From Auanema rhodensis (lineage: Eukaryota; Nematoda; Chromadorea; Rhabditida; Rhabditidae), in contig OZ059894.1 in assembly GCA_964057225.1 (NCBI GenBank), forward strand, positions 21,110,476-21,174,475: a stretch of DNA of 64,000 bases. Direction: 5' to 3'. The notes beneath the pieces are model-generated. The model saw nothing but the letters and a program-made list of their open reading frames with translations, made no database searches and was not told the DNA's origin. Positions 39,101 through 52,996 of the stretch are shown in pieces (position 1 is the first letter of the stretch; every line of letters begins with the position of its first letter). The position numbers and the translations under genes are program-made.

Positions 39101-40015
39101 TTTTTTAAATCAAAGACGATGGACAATGTTATTCAACGAAAAAATTAATTCTTCAGGGTGAAAATCGAGGATATAAGTGTGAACTTATATCAGTTGATGT
39201 CTCGGTGCATTTTTAAGCTAGCGCAAATCTGATAACACAGATCGACGCAGCTTAAAAATCCGCATCGAATGCACTATACTACATTGAGAAACGCTTAATA
39301 CAAAAATTAGTTATGATCGTTTGAAAAATGATGCATTAGTGTATGTTGAGTTTCCATGTACACTCAACATTGCTTCCAAAAACATTTTGACAAAAATTTT
39401 TTCGAAAAATTTCAAGATAATTTAGCAAAAAGTAGATGTTTTTAGATTCCATTTTTCAAGGCAAAGACGATGGACAATGTTATTCAACGAAAAAATTAAT
39501 TCTTCAGGGTGAAAATCGAGGATATAAGTGTGAACTTATATCAGTTGATATCTCGGTGCATTTTTAAGCTAGCGCAAATCTGATAACACAGATCGACGCA
39601 GCTTAAAAATCCGCATCGAATGCACTATACTACATCGAGAAACGCTTGATACAAAAATTAGTTATGATCGTTTGAAAAATGATGCATTAGTGTATGTTGA
39701 GTTTCCATGTACACTCAACATTGCTTCCAAAAACATTTTGACAAAAGTTTTTCGAAAAATTTCAAGATAATTTAGCAAAAAGTAGATGTTTTTAGATTCC
39801 ATTTTTCAAGGCAAAGACGATGGACAATGTTATTCAACGAAAAAATTAATTCTTCAGGGTGAAAATCGAGGATATAAGTGTGAACTTATATCAGTTGATA
39901 TCTCGGTGCATTTTTAAGCTAGCGCAAATCTGATAACACAGATCGACGCAGCTTAAAAATCCGCATCGAATGCACTATACTACATCGAGAAACGCTTGAT
40001 ACAAAAATTAGTTAT

Positions 40016-41420
40016 GATCGTTTGAAAAATGATGCATTAGTGTATGTTGAGTTTCCATGTACACTCAACATTGCTTCCAAAAACATTTTGACAAAAATTT
40101 TTTCGAAAAATTTCAAAATAATTTAGCAAAAAGTAGATGTTTTTAGATTCCATTTTTCAAGGGAAAGACGATAGACAATGTTATTCAACGAAAAAATTAA
40201 TTCTTCAGGGTGAAAATCGAGGATATAAGTGTGAACTTATATCAGTTGATATCTCGGTGCATTTTTAAGCTAGCGCAAATCTGATAACACAGATCGACGC
40301 AGCTTAAAAATCCGCATCGAATGCACTATACTACATTGAGAAACGCTTGATACAAAAATTAGTTATGATTGTTTGAAAAATGATGCATTAGTGTATGTTG
40401 AGTTTCCATGTACACTCAACATTGCTTCCAAAAACATTTTGACAAAAATTTTTTCGAAAAATTTCAAAATAATTTAGCAAAAAGTAGATGTTTTTAGATT
40501 CTATTTTTCAAGGCAAAGACGATAGACAATGTTATTCAACGAAAAAATTAATTCTTCAGGGTGAAAATCGAGGATATAAGTGTGAACTTATATCAGTTGA
40601 TATCTCGGTGCATTTTTAAGCTAGCGCAAATCTGATAACACAGATCGACGCAGCTTAAAAATCCGCATCGAATGCACTATACTACATCAAGAAACGCTTG
40701 ATACAAAAATTAGTTATGATCGTTTGAAAAATGATGCATTAGTGTATGTTGAGTTTCCATGTACACTCAACATTGCTTCCAAAAACATTTTGACAAAAAT
40801 TTTTTCGAAAAATTTCAAAATAATTTAGCAAAAAGTAGATGTTTTTTAGATTCCATTTTTCAAGGCAAAGACGATAGACAATGTTATTCAACGAAAAAAT
40901 TAATTCTTCAGGGTGAAAATCGAGGATATAAGTGTGAACTTGTATCAGTTGATATCTCGGTGCATTTTTAAGCTAGCGCAAATCTGATAACACAGATCGA
41001 CGCAGCTTAAAAATCCGCATCGAATGCACTATACTACATCAAGAAACGCTTGATACAAAAATTAGTTATGATCGTTTGAAAAATGATGCATTAGTGTATG
41101 TTGAGTTTCCATGTACACTCAACATTGCTTCCAAAAACATTTTGACAAAAATTTTTTCGAAAAATTTCAAAATAATTTAGCAAAAAGTAGATGTTTTCAG
41201 ATTCCTTTTTTTTAGGCAAAGACGATGGACAATGTTATTCAACGAAAAAATTAATTCTTCAGGGTGAAAATCGAGGATATAAGTGTGAACTTATATCAGT
41301 TGATATCTCGGTGCATTTTTAAGCTAGCGCAAATCTGATAACACAGATCGACGCAGCTTAAAAATCCGCATCGAATGCACTATACTACATCGAGAAACGC
41401 TTGATACAAAAATTAGTTAT
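40016..41420. repeat. 1405-bp four-monomer cassette, copy 1
   Basis: Four units in order: CAAGGGAAAG (40016), GATTGTTTG (40367, with private CTATTTTTC), extra-T with CTTGTATC (40718, 352 bp) and TTTTCAG with a run of eight T (41070). The same ordered set recurs at 43871-45275, 45977-47381 and 51592-52996, always 1405 bp. A partial set without the first marker is at 53348-54401. Confidence 0.88.
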
Positions 41421-43870
41421 GATCGTTTGAAAAATGATGCATTAGTGTATGTTGAGTTTCCATGTACACTCAACATTGCTTCCAAAAACATTTTGACAAA
41501 AGTTTTTCGAAAAATTTCAAGATAATTTAGCAAAAAGTAGATGTTTTTAGATTCCATTTTTCAAGGCAAAGACGATGGACAATGTTATTCAACGAAAAAA
41601 TTAATTCTTCAGGGTGAAAATCGAGGATATAAGTGTGAACTTATATCAGTTGATATCTCGGTGCATTTTTAAGCTAGCGCAAATCTGATAACACAGATCG
41701 ACGCAGCTTAAAAATCCGCATCGAATGCACTATACTACATCGAGAAACGCTTGATACAAAAATTAGTTATGATCGTTTGAAAAATGATGCATTAGTGTAT
41801 GTTGAGTTTCCATGTACACTCAACATTGCTTCCAAAAACATTTTGACAAAAGTTTTTCGAAAAATTTCAAGATAATTTAGCAAAAAGTAGATGTTTTTAG
41901 ATTCCATTTTTCAAGGCAAAGACGATGGACAATGTTATTCAACGAAAAAATTAATTCTTCAGGGTGAAAATCGAGGATATAAGTGTGAACTTATATCAGT
42001 TGATATCTCGGTGCATTTTTAAGCTAGCGCAAATCTGATAACACAGATCGACGCAGCTTAAAAATCCGCATCGAATGCACTATACTACATCGAGAAACGC
42101 TTGATACAAAAATTAGTTATGATCGTTTGAAAAATGATGCATTAGTGTATGTTGAGTTTCCATGTACACTCAACATTGCTTCCAAAAACATTTTGACAAA
42201 AGTTTTTCGAAAAATTTCAAGATAATTTAGCAAAAAGTAGATGTTTTTAGATTCCATTTTTCAAGGCAAAGACGATGGACAATGTTATTCAACGAAAAAA
42301 TTAATTCTTCAGGGTGAAAATCGAGGATATAAGTGTGAACTTATATCAGTTGATATCTCGGTGCATTTTTAAGCTAGCGCAAATCTGATAACACAGATCG
42401 ACGCAGCTTAAAAATCCGCATCGAATGCACTATACTACATCGAGAAACGCTTGATACAAAAATTAGTTATGATCGTTTGAAAAATGATGCATTAGTGTAT
42501 GTTGAGTTTCCATGTACACTCAACATTGCTTCCAAAAACATTTTGACAAAAGTTTTTCGAAAAATTTCAAGATAATTTAGCAAAAAGTAGATGTTTTTAG
42601 ATTCCATTTTTCAAGGCAAAGACGATGGACAATGTTATTCAACGAAAAAATTAATTCTTCAGGGTGAAAATCGAGGATATAAGTGTGAACTTATATCAGT
42701 TGATATCTCGGTGCATTTTTAAGCTAGCGCAAATCTGATAACACAGATCGACGCAGCTTAAAAATCCGCATCGAATGCACTATACTACATCGAGAAACGC
42801 TTGATACAAAAATTAGTTATGATCGTTTGAAAAATGATGCATTAGTGTATGTTGAGTTTCCATGTACACTCAACATTGCTTCCAAAAACATTTTGACAAA
42901 AGTTTTTCGAAAAATTTCAAGATAATTTAGCAAAAAGTAGATGTTTTTAGATTCCATTTTTCAAGGCAAAGACGATGGACAATGTTATTCAACGAAAAAA
43001 TTAATTCTTCAGGGTGAAAATCGAGGATATAAGTGTGAACTTATATCAGTTGATATCTCGGTGCATTTTTAAGCTAGCGCAAATCTGATAACACAGATCG
43101 ACGCAGCTTAAAAATCCGCATCGAATGCACTATACTACATCGAGAAACGCTTGATACAAAAATTAGTTATGATCGTTTGAAAAATGATGCATTAGTGTAT
43201 GTTGAGTTTCCATGTACACTCAACATTGCTTCCAAAAACATTTTGACAAAAGTTTTTCGAAAAATTTCAAGATAATTTAGCAAAAAGTAGATGTTTTTAG
43301 ATTCCATTTTTCAAGGCAAAGACGATGGACAATGTTATTCAACGAAAAAATTAATTCTTCAGGGTGAAAATCGAGGATATAAGTGTGAACTTATATCAGT
43401 TGATATCTCGGTGCATTTTTAAGCTAGCGCAAATCTGATAACACAGATCGACGCAGCTTAAAAATCCGCATCGAATGCACTATACTACATCGAGAAACGC
43501 TTGATACAAAAATTAGTTATGATCGTTTGAAAAATGATGCATTAGTGTATGTTGAGTTTCCATGTACACTCAACATTGCTTCCAAAAACATTTTGACAAA
43601 AGTTTTTCGAAAAATTTCAAGATAATTTAGCAAAAAGTAGATGTTTTTAGATTCCATTTTTCAAGGCAAAGACGATGGACAATGTTATTCAACGAAAAAA
43701 TTAATTCTTCAGGGTGAAAATCGAGGATATAAGTGTGAACTTATATCAGTTGATATCTCGGTGCATTTTTAAGCTAGCGCAAATCTGATAACACAGATCG
43801 ACGCAGCTTAAAAATCCGCATCGAATGCACTATACTACATCGAGAAACGCTTGATACAAAAATTAGTTAT
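41421..43870. repeat. Seven consecutive apparently identical 350-bp monomers
   Basis: The units starting at 41421, 41771, 42121, 42471, 42821, 43171 and 43521 are all exactly 350 bp. All carry AAAAGTTTTTCG, AAGATAATTTAG, CCATTTTTC, GATGG, ATCGAG and GCTTGATAC, and I saw no difference among them. Elsewhere this class occurs singly or alternating with a 351-bp class. The run sits between cassette copies 1 and 2, in the slot that elsewhere holds one unit or a few dimers. It is either a very recent amplification or a copy-number error in assembly. Confidence 0.92.
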
Positions 43871-45275
43871 GATCGTTTGAAAAATGATGCATTAGTGTAT
43901 GTTGAGTTTCCATGTACACTCAACATTGCTTCCAAAAACATTTTGACAAAAATTTTTTCGAAAAATTTCAAAATAATTTAGCAAAAAGTAGATGTTTTTA
44001 GATTCCATTTTTCAAGGGAAAGACGATAGACAATGTTATTCAACGAAAAAATTAATTCTTCAGGGTGAAAATCGAGGATATAAGTGTGAACTTATATCAG
44101 TTGATATCTCGGTGCATTTTTAAGCTAGCGCAAATCTGATAACACAGATCGACGCAGCTTAAAAATCCGCATCGAATGCACTATACTACATTGAGAAACG
44201 CTTGATACAAAAATTAGTTATGATTGTTTGAAAAATGATGCATTAGTGTATGTTGAGTTTCCATGTACACTCAACATTGCTTCCAAAAACATTTTGACAA
44301 AAATTTTTTCGAAAAATTTCAAAATAATTTAGCAAAAAGTAGATGTTTTTAGATTCCATTTTTCAAGGCAAAGACGATAGACAATGTTATTCAACGAAAA
44401 AATTAATTCTTCAGGGTGAAAATCGAGGATATAAGTGTGAACTTATATCAGTTGATATCTCGGTGCATTTTTAAGCTAGCGCAAATCTGATAACACAGAT
44501 CGACGCAGCTTAAAAATCCGCATCGAATGCACTATACTACATCAAGAAACGCTTGATACAAAAATTAGTTATGATCGTTTGAAAAATGATGCATTAGTGT
44601 ATGTTGAGTTTCCATGTACACTCAACATTGCTTCCAAAAACATTTTGACAAAAATTTTTTCGAAAAATTTCAAAATAATTTAGCAAAAAGTAGATGTTTT
44701 TTAGATTCCATTTTTCAAGGCAAAGACGATAGACAATGTTATTCAACGAAAAAATTAATTCTTCAGGGTGAAAATCGAGGATATAAGTGTGAACTTGTAT
44801 CAGTTGATATCTCGGTGCATTTTTAAGCTAGCGCAAATCTGATAACACAGATCGACGCAGCTTAAAAATCCGCATCGAATGCACTATACTACATCAAGAA
44901 ACGCTTGATACAAAAATTAGTTATGATCGTTTGAAAAATGATGCATTAGTGTATGTTGAGTTTCCATGTACACTCAACATTGCTTCCAAAAACATTTTGA
45001 CAAAAATTTTTTCGAAAAATTTCAAAATAATTTAGCAAAAAGTAGATGTTTTCAGATTCCTTTTTTTTAGGCAAAGACGATGGACAATGTTATTCAACGA
45101 AAAAATTAATTCTTCAGGGTGAAAATCGAGGATATAAGTGTGAACTTATATCAGTTGATATCTCGGTGCATTTTTAAGCTAGCGCAAATCTGATAACACA
45201 GATCGACGCAGCTTAAAAATCCGCATCGAATGCACTATACTACATCGAGAAACGCTTGATACAAAAATTAGTTAT
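43871..45275. repeat. 1405-bp cassette, copy 2
   Basis: Order CAAGGGAAAG (43871), GATTGTTTG (44222), extra-T/CTTGTATC (44573, 352 bp), TTTTCAG with a run of eight T (44925). It is followed by a single 701-bp dimer (45276-45976), so cassette plus dimer makes a 2106-bp period to the next cassette. Confidence 0.88.
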
Positions 45276-45976
45276 GATCGTTTGAAAAATGATGCATTAG
45301 TGTATGTTGAGTTTCCATGTACACTCAACATTGCTTCCAAAAACATTTTGACAAAAATTTTTTCGAAAAATTTCAAGATAATTTAGCAAAAAGTAGATGT
45401 TTTTAGATTCCATTTTTCAAGGCAAAGACGATAGACAATGTTATTCAACGAAAAAATTAATTCTTCAGGGTGAAAATCGAGGATATAAGTGTGAACTTAT
45501 ATCAGTTGATATCTCGGTGCATTTTTAAGCTAGCGCAAATCTGATAACACAGATCGACGCAGCTTAAAAATCCGCATCGAATGCACTATACTACATTGAG
45601 AAACGCTTGATACAAAAATTAGTTATGATCGTTTGAAAAATGATGCATTAGTGTATGTTGAGTTTCCATGTACACTCAACATTGCTTCCAAAAACATTTT
45701 GACAAAAGTTTTTCGAAAAATTTCAAGATAATTTAGCAAAAAGTAGATGTTTTTAGATTCCATTTTTCAAGGCAAAGACGATGGACAATGTTATTCAACG
45801 AAAAAATTAATTCTTCAGGGTGAAAATCGAGGATATAAGTGTGAACTTATATCAGTTGATATCTCGGTGCATTTTTAAGCTAGCGCAAATCTGATAACAC
45901 AGATCGACGCAGCTTAAAAATCCGCATCGAATGCACTATACTACATCGAGAAACGCTTGATACAAAAATTAGTTAT

Positions 45977-47381
45977 GATCGTTTGAAAAATGATGCATTA
46001 GTGTATGTTGAGTTTCCATGTACACTCAACATTGCTTCCAAAAACATTTTGACAAAAATTTTTTCGAAAAATTTCAAAATAATTTAGCAAAAAGTAGATG
46101 TTTTTAGATTCCATTTTTCAAGGGAAAGACGATAGACAATGTTATTCAACGAAAAAATTAATTCTTCAGGGTGAAAATCGAGGATATAAGTGTGAACTTA
46201 TATCAGTTGATATCTCGGTGCATTTTTAAGCTAGCGCAAATCTGATAACACAGATCGACGCAGCTTAAAAATCCGCATCGAATGCACTATACTACATTGA
46301 GAAACGCTTGATACAAAAATTAGTTATGATTGTTTGAAAAATGATGCATTAGTGTATGTTGAGTTTCCATGTACACTCAACATTGCTTCCAAAAACATTT
46401 TGACAAAAATTTTTTCGAAAAATTTCAAAATAATTTAGCAAAAAGTAGATGTTTTTAGATTCCATTTTTCAAGGCAAAGACGATAGACAATGTTATTCAA
46501 CGAAAAAATTAATTCTTCAGGGTGAAAATCGAGGATATAAGTGTGAACTTATATCAGTTGATATCTCGGTGCATTTTTAAGCTAGCGCAAATCTGATAAC
46601 ACAGATCGACGCAGCTTAAAAATCCGCATCGAATGCACTATACTACATCAAGAAACGCTTGATACAAAAATTAGTTATGATCGTTTGAAAAATGATGCAT
46701 TAGTGTATGTTGAGTTTCCATGTACACTCAACATTGCTTCCAAAAACATTTTGACAAAAATTTTTTCGAAAAATTTCAAAATAATTTAGCAAAAAGTAGA
46801 TGTTTTTTAGATTCCATTTTTCAAGGCAAAGACGATAGACAATGTTATTCAACGAAAAAATTAATTCTTCAGGGTGAAAATCGAGGATATAAGTGTGAAC
46901 TTGTATCAGTTGATATCTCGGTGCATTTTTAAGCTAGCGCAAATCTGATAACACAGATCGACGCAGCTTAAAAATCCGCATCGAATGCACTATACTACAT
47001 CAAGAAACGCTTGATACAAAAATTAGTTATGATCGTTTGAAAAATGATGCATTAGTGTATGTTGAGTTTCCATGTACACTCAACATTGCTTCCAAAAACA
47101 TTTTGACAAAAATTTTTTCGAAAAATTTCAAAATAATTTAGCAAAAAGTAGATGTTTTCAGATTCCTTTTTTTAAGGCAAAGACGATGGACAATGTTATT
47201 CAACGAAAAAATTAATTCTTCAGGGTGAAAATCGAGGATATAAGTGTGAACTTATATCAGTTGATATCTCGGTGCATTTTTAAGCTAGCGCAAATCTGAT
47301 AACACAGATCGACGCAGCTTAAAAATCCGCATCGAATGCACTATACTACATCGAGAAACGCTTGATACAAAAATTAGTTAT
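45977..47381. repeat. 1405-bp cassette, copy 3
   Basis: Order CAAGGGAAAG (45977), GATTGTTTG (46328), extra-T/CTTGTATC (46679, 352 bp), TTTTCAG with CTTTTTTTAAGG (47031). The last unit has TTTTTTTAAGG where copies 1 and 2 have TTTTTTTTAGG, a state shared with copy 4, so copies 3 and 4 look closer to each other at that site. Confidence 0.88.
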
Positions 47382-48435
47382 GATCGTTTGAAAAATGATG
47401 CATTAGTGTATGTTGAGTTTCCATGTACACTCAACATTGCTTCCAAAAACATTTTGACAAAAATTTTTTCGAAAAATTTCAAAATAATTTAGCAAAAAGT
47501 AGATGTTTTTAGATTCCATTTTTCAAGGCAAAGACGATAGACAATGTTATTCAACGAAAAAATTAATTCTTCAGGGTGAAAATCGAGGATATAAGTGTGA
47601 ACTTATATCAGTTGATATCTCGGTGCATTTTTAAGCTAGCGCAAATCTGATAACACAGATCGACGCAGCTTAAAAATCCGCATCGAATGCACTATACTAC
47701 ATCGAGAAACGCTTGATACAAAAATTAGTTATGATCGTTTGAAAAATGATGCATTAGTGTATGTTGAGTTTCCATGTACACTCAACATTGCTTCCAAAAA
47801 CATTTTGACAAAAATTTTTTCGAAAAATTTCAAAATAATTTAGCAAAAAGTAGATGTTTTTAGATTCCATTTTTCAAGGCAAAGACGATAGACAATGTTA
47901 TTCAACGAAAAAATTAATTCTTCAGGGTGAAAATCGAGGATATAAGTGTGAACTTATATCAGTTGATATCTCGGTGCATTTTTAAGCTAGCGCAAATCTG
48001 ATAACACAGATCGACGCAGCTTAAAAATCCGCATCGAATGCACTATACTACATCAAGAAACGCTTGATACAAAAATTAGTTATGATCGTTTGAAAAATGA
48101 TGCATTAGTGTATGTTGAGTTTCCATGTACACTCAACATTGCTTCCAAAAACATTTTGACAAAAATTTTTTCGAAAAATTTCAAAATAATTTAGCAAAAA
48201 GTAGATGTTTTTTAGATTCCATTTTTCAAGGCAAAGACGATAGACAATGTTATTCAACGAAAAAATTAATTCTTCAGGGTGAAAATCGAGGATATAAGTG
48301 TGAACTTGTATCAGTTGATATCTCGGTGCATTTTTAAGCTAGCGCAAATCTGATAACACAGATCGACGCAGCTTAAAAATCCGCATCGAATGCACTAGAC
48401 TACATCAAGAAACGCTTGATACAAAAATTAGTTAT

Positions 48436-49488
48436 GATCGTTTGAAAAATGATGCATTAGTGTATGTTGAGTTTCCATGTACACTCAACATTGCTTCCAA
48501 AAACATTTTGACAAAAATTTTTTCGAAAAATTTCAAAATAATTTAGCAAAAAGTAGATGTTTTTATATTCCATTTTTCAAGGCAAAGACGATAGACAATG
48601 TTATTCAACGAAAAAATTAATTCTTCAGGGTGAAAATCGAGGATACAAGTGTGAACTTGTATCAGTTGATATCTCGGTGCATTTTTAAGCTAGCGCAAAT
48701 CTGATAACACAGATCGACGCAGCTTAAAAATCCGCATCGAATGCACTATACTACATCAAGAAACGCTTGATACAAAAATTAGTTATGATCGTTTGAAAAA
48801 TGATGCATTAGTGTATGTTGAGTTTCCATGTACACTCAACATTGCTTCCAAAAACATTTTGACAAAAATTTTTTCGAAAAATTTCAAAATAATTTAGCAA
48901 AAAGTAGATGTTTTTAGATTCCTTTTTTTAAGGCAAAGACGATGGACAATGTTATTCAACGAAAAAATTAATTCTTCAGGGTGAAAATCGAGGATATAAG
49001 TGTGAACTTATATCAGTTGATATCTCGGTGCATTTTTAAGCTAGCGCAAATCTGATAACACAGATCGACGCAGCTTAAAAATCCGCATCGAATGCACTAT
49101 ACTACATTGAGAAACGCTTGATACAAAAATTAGTTATGATCGTTTGAAAAATGATGCATTAGTGTATGTTGAGTTTCCATGTACACACAACATTGCTTCC
49201 AAAAACATTTTGACAAAAATTTTTTCGAAAAATTTCAAAATAATTTAGCAAAAAGTAGATGTTTTTAGATTCCTTTTCTTAAGGCAAAGACGATGGACAA
49301 TGTTATTCAACGAAAAAATTAATTCTTCAGGGTGAAAATCGAGGATATAAGTGTGAACTTATATCAGTTGATATCTCGGTGCATTTTTAAGCTAGCGCAA
49401 ATCTGATAACACAGATCGACGCAGCTTAAAAATCCGCATCGAATGCACTATACTACATCGAGAAACGCTTGATACAAAAATTAGTTAT
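48436..49488. repeat. Three-monomer segment duplicated 5966 bp downstream (copy 1)
   Basis: The units at 48436 (GATACAAG with CTTGTATC), 48787 (CCTTTTTTTAAGG) and 49138 (ACACACAAC, CCTTTTCTTAAGG) match in order the units at 54402, 54753 and 55104. Both segments are preceded by the rare ACTAGACTAC variant at the end of the previous unit. The private TTTTATATTCC near 48560 is not in the second copy. The distance is 17 units, so this is a large-scale repeat within territory III. Confidence 0.88.
48642..48663 (+). other. H2 copy with compensated C-G pair
   Basis: GATACAAGT-GTGA-ACTTGTATC: relative to the reference H2, T211 is C and A224 is G, so the stem remains fully Watson-Crick. The only other C211 unit is at 54608-54629, inside the duplicated three-unit segment, so both probably descend from one event. 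Nine other units have G224 with T211 (33346, 35102, 38612, 40718, 44573, 46679, 48084, 52294, 53699), the G-U intermediate. Confidence 0.9.
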
Positions 49489-51591
49489 GATCGTTTGAAA
49501 AATGATGCATTAGTGTATGTTGAGTTTCCATGTACACTCAACATTGCTTCCAAAAACATTTTGACAAAAATTTTTTCGAAAAATTTCAAGATAATTTAGC
49601 AAAAAGTAGATGTTTTTAGATTCCATTTTTCAAGGCAAAGACGATAGACAATGTTATTCAACGAAAAAATTAATTCTTCAGGGTGAAAATCGAGGATATA
49701 AGTGTGAACTTATATCAGTTGATATCTCGGTGCATTTTTAAGCTAGCGCAAATCTGATAACACAGATCGACGCAGCTTAAAAATCCGCATCGAATGCACT
49801 ATACTACATTGAGAAACGCTTGATACAAAAATTAGTTATGATCGTTTGAAAAATGATGCATTAGTGTATGTTGAGTTTCCATGTACACTCAACATTGCTT
49901 CCAAAAACATTTTGACAAAAGTTTTTCGAAAAATTTCAAGATAATTTAGCAAAAAGTAGATGTTTTTAGATTCCATTTTTCAAGGCAAAGACGATGGACA
50001 ATGTTATTCAACGAAAAAATTAATTCTTCAGGGTGAAAATCGAGGATATAAGTGTGAACTTATATCAGTTGATATCTCGGTGCATTTTTAAGCTAGCGCA
50101 AATCTGATAACACAGATCGACGCAGCTTAAAAATCCGCATCGAATGCACTATACTACATCGAGAAACGCTTGATACAAAAATTAGTTATGATCGTTTGAA
50201 AAATGATGCATTAGTGTATGTTGAGTTTCCATGTACACTCAACATTGCTTCCAAAAACATTTTGACAAAAATTTTTTCGAAAAATTTCAAGATAATTTAG
50301 CAAAAAGTAGATGTTTTTAGATTCCATTTTTCAAGGCAAAGACGATAGACAATGTTATTCAACGAAAAAATTAATTCTTCAGGGTGAAAATCGAGGATAT
50401 AAGTGTGAACTTATATCAGTTGATATCTCGGTGCATTTTTAAGCTAGCGCAAATCTGATAACACAGATCGACGCAGCTTAAAAATCCGCATCGAATGCAC
50501 TATACTACATTGAGAAACGCTTGATACAAAAATTAGTTATGATCGTTTGAAAAATGATGCATTAGTGTATGTTGAGTTTCCATGTACACTCAACATTGCT
50601 TCCAAAAACATTTTGACAAAAGTTTTTCGAAAAATTTCAAGATAATTTAGCAAAAAGTAGATGTTTTTAGATTCCATTTTTCAAGGCAAAGACGATGGAC
50701 AATGTTATTCAACGAAAAAATTAATTCTTCAGGGTGAAAATCGAGGATATAAGTGTGAACTTATATCAGTTGATATCTCGGTGCATTTTTAAGCTAGCGC
50801 AAATCTGATAACACAGATCGACGCAGCTTAAAAATCCGCATCGAATGCACTATACTACATCGAGAAACGCTTGATACAAAAATTAGTTATGATCGTTTGA
50901 AAAATGATGCATTAGTGTATGTTGAGTTTCCATGTACACTCAACATTGCTTCCAAAAACATTTTGACAAAAATTTTTTCGAAAAATTTCAAGATAATTTA
51001 GCAAAAAGTAGATGTTTTTAGATTCCATTTTTCAAGGCAAAGACGATAGACAATGTTATTCAACGAAAAAATTAATTCTTCAGGGTGAAAATCGAGGATA
51101 TAAGTGTGAACTTATATCAGTTGATATCTCGGTGCATTTTTAAGCTAGCGCAAATCTGATAACACAGATCGACGCAGCTTAAAAATCCGCATCGAATGCA
51201 CTATACTACATTGAGAAACGCTTGATACAAAAATTAGTTATGATCGTTTGAAAAATGATGCATTAGTGTATGTTGAGTTTCCATGTACACTCAACATTGC
51301 TTCCAAAAACATTTTGACAAAAGTTTTTCGAAAAATTTCAAGATAATTTAGCAAAAAGTAGATGTTTTTAGATTCCATTTTTCAAGGCAAAGACGATGGA
51401 CAATGTTATTCAACGAAAAAATTAATTCTTCAGGGTGAAAATCGAGGATATAAGTGTGAACTTATATCAGTTGATATCTCGGTGCATTTTTAAGCTAGCG
51501 CAAATCTGATAACACAGATCGACGCAGCTTAAAAATCCGCATCGAATGCACTATACTACATCGAGAAACGCTTGATACAAAAATTAGTTAT
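49489..51591. repeat. Three tandem copies of a 701-bp dimer
   Basis: Dimers start at 49489, 50190 and 50891. Each is a 351-bp unit (AAGATAATTTAG, GATAG, ATTGAG) followed by a 350-bp unit (AAAAGTTTTTCG, AAGATAATTTAG, GATGG, ATCGAG). I saw no difference between the three. One further copy lies at 45276-45976. The array goes straight from here into cassette copy 4. Confidence 0.9.
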
Positions 51592-52996
51592 GATCGTTTG
51601 AAAAATGATGCATTAGTGTATGTTGAGTTTCCATGTACACTCAACATTGCTTCCAAAAACATTTTGACAAAAATTTTTTCGAAAAATTTCAAAATAATTT
51701 AGCAAAAAGTAGATGTTTTTAGATTCCATTTTTCAAGGGAAAGACGATAGACAATGTTATTCAACGAAAAAATTAATTCTTCAGGGTGAAAATCGAGGAT
51801 ATAAGTGTGAACTTATATCAGTTGATATCTCGGTGCATTTTTAAGCTAGCGCAAATCTGATAACACAGATCGACGCAGCTTAAAAATCCGCATCGAATGC
51901 ACTATACTACATTGAGAAACGCTTGATACAAAAATTAGTTATGATTGTTTGAAAAATGATGCATTAGTGTATGTTGAGTTTCCATGTACACTCAACATTG
52001 CTTCCAAAAACATTTTGACAAAAATTTTTTCGAAAAATTTCAAAATAATTTAGCAAAAAGTAGATGTTTTTAGATTCCATTTTTCAAGGCAAAGACGATA
52101 GACAATGTTATTCAACGAAAAAATTAATTCTTCAGGGTGAAAATCGAGGATATAAGTGTGAACTTATATCAGTTGATATCTCGGTGCATTTTTAAGCTAG
52201 CGCAAATCTGATAACACAGATCGACGCAGCTTAAAAATCCGCATCGAATGCACTATACTACATCAAGAAACGCTTGATACAAAAATTAGTTATGATCGTT
52301 TGAAAAATGATGCATTAGTGTATGTTGAGTTTCCACGTACACTCAACATTGCTTCCAAAAACATTTTGACAAAAATTTTTTCGAAAAATTTCAAAATAAT
52401 TTAGCAAAAAGTAGATGTTTTTTAGATTCCATTTTTCAAGGCAAAGACGATAGATAATGTTATTCAACGAAAAAATTAATTCTTCAGGGTGAAAATCGAG
52501 GATATAAGTGTGAACTTGTATCAGTTGATATCTCGGTGCATTTTTAAGCTAGCGCAAATCTGATAACACAGATCGACGCAGCTTAAAAATCCGCATCGAA
52601 TGCACTATACTACATCAAGAAACGCTTGATACAAAAATTAGTTATGATCGTTTGAAAAATGATGCATTAGTGTATGTTGAGTTTCCATGTACACTCAACA
52701 TTGCTTCCAAAAACATTTTGACAAAAATTTTTTCGAAAAATTTCAAAATAATTTAGCAAAAAGTAGATGTTTTCAGATTCCTTTTTTTAAGGCAAAGACG
52801 ATGGACAATGTTATTCAACGAAAAAATTAATTCTTCAGGGTGAAAATCGAGGATATAAGTGTGAACTTATATCAGTTGATATCTCGGTGCATTTTTAAGC
52901 TAGCGCAAATCTGATAACACAGATCGACGCAGCTTAAAAATCCGCATCGAATGCACTATACTACATCGAGAAACGCTTGATACAAAAATTAGTTAT
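51592..52996. repeat. 1405-bp cassette, copy 4
   Basis: Order CAAGGGAAAG (51592), GATTGTTTG (51943), extra-T/CTTGTATC (52294, 352 bp), TTTTCAG (52646). The third unit has two private changes, CCACGTAC in the H1 loop and GATAGATAATG. A related run (GATTGTTTG, extra-T, TTTTCAG) follows at 53348-54401, preceded by a unit at 52997 that lacks the CAAGGGAAAG marker. Confidence 0.88.
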
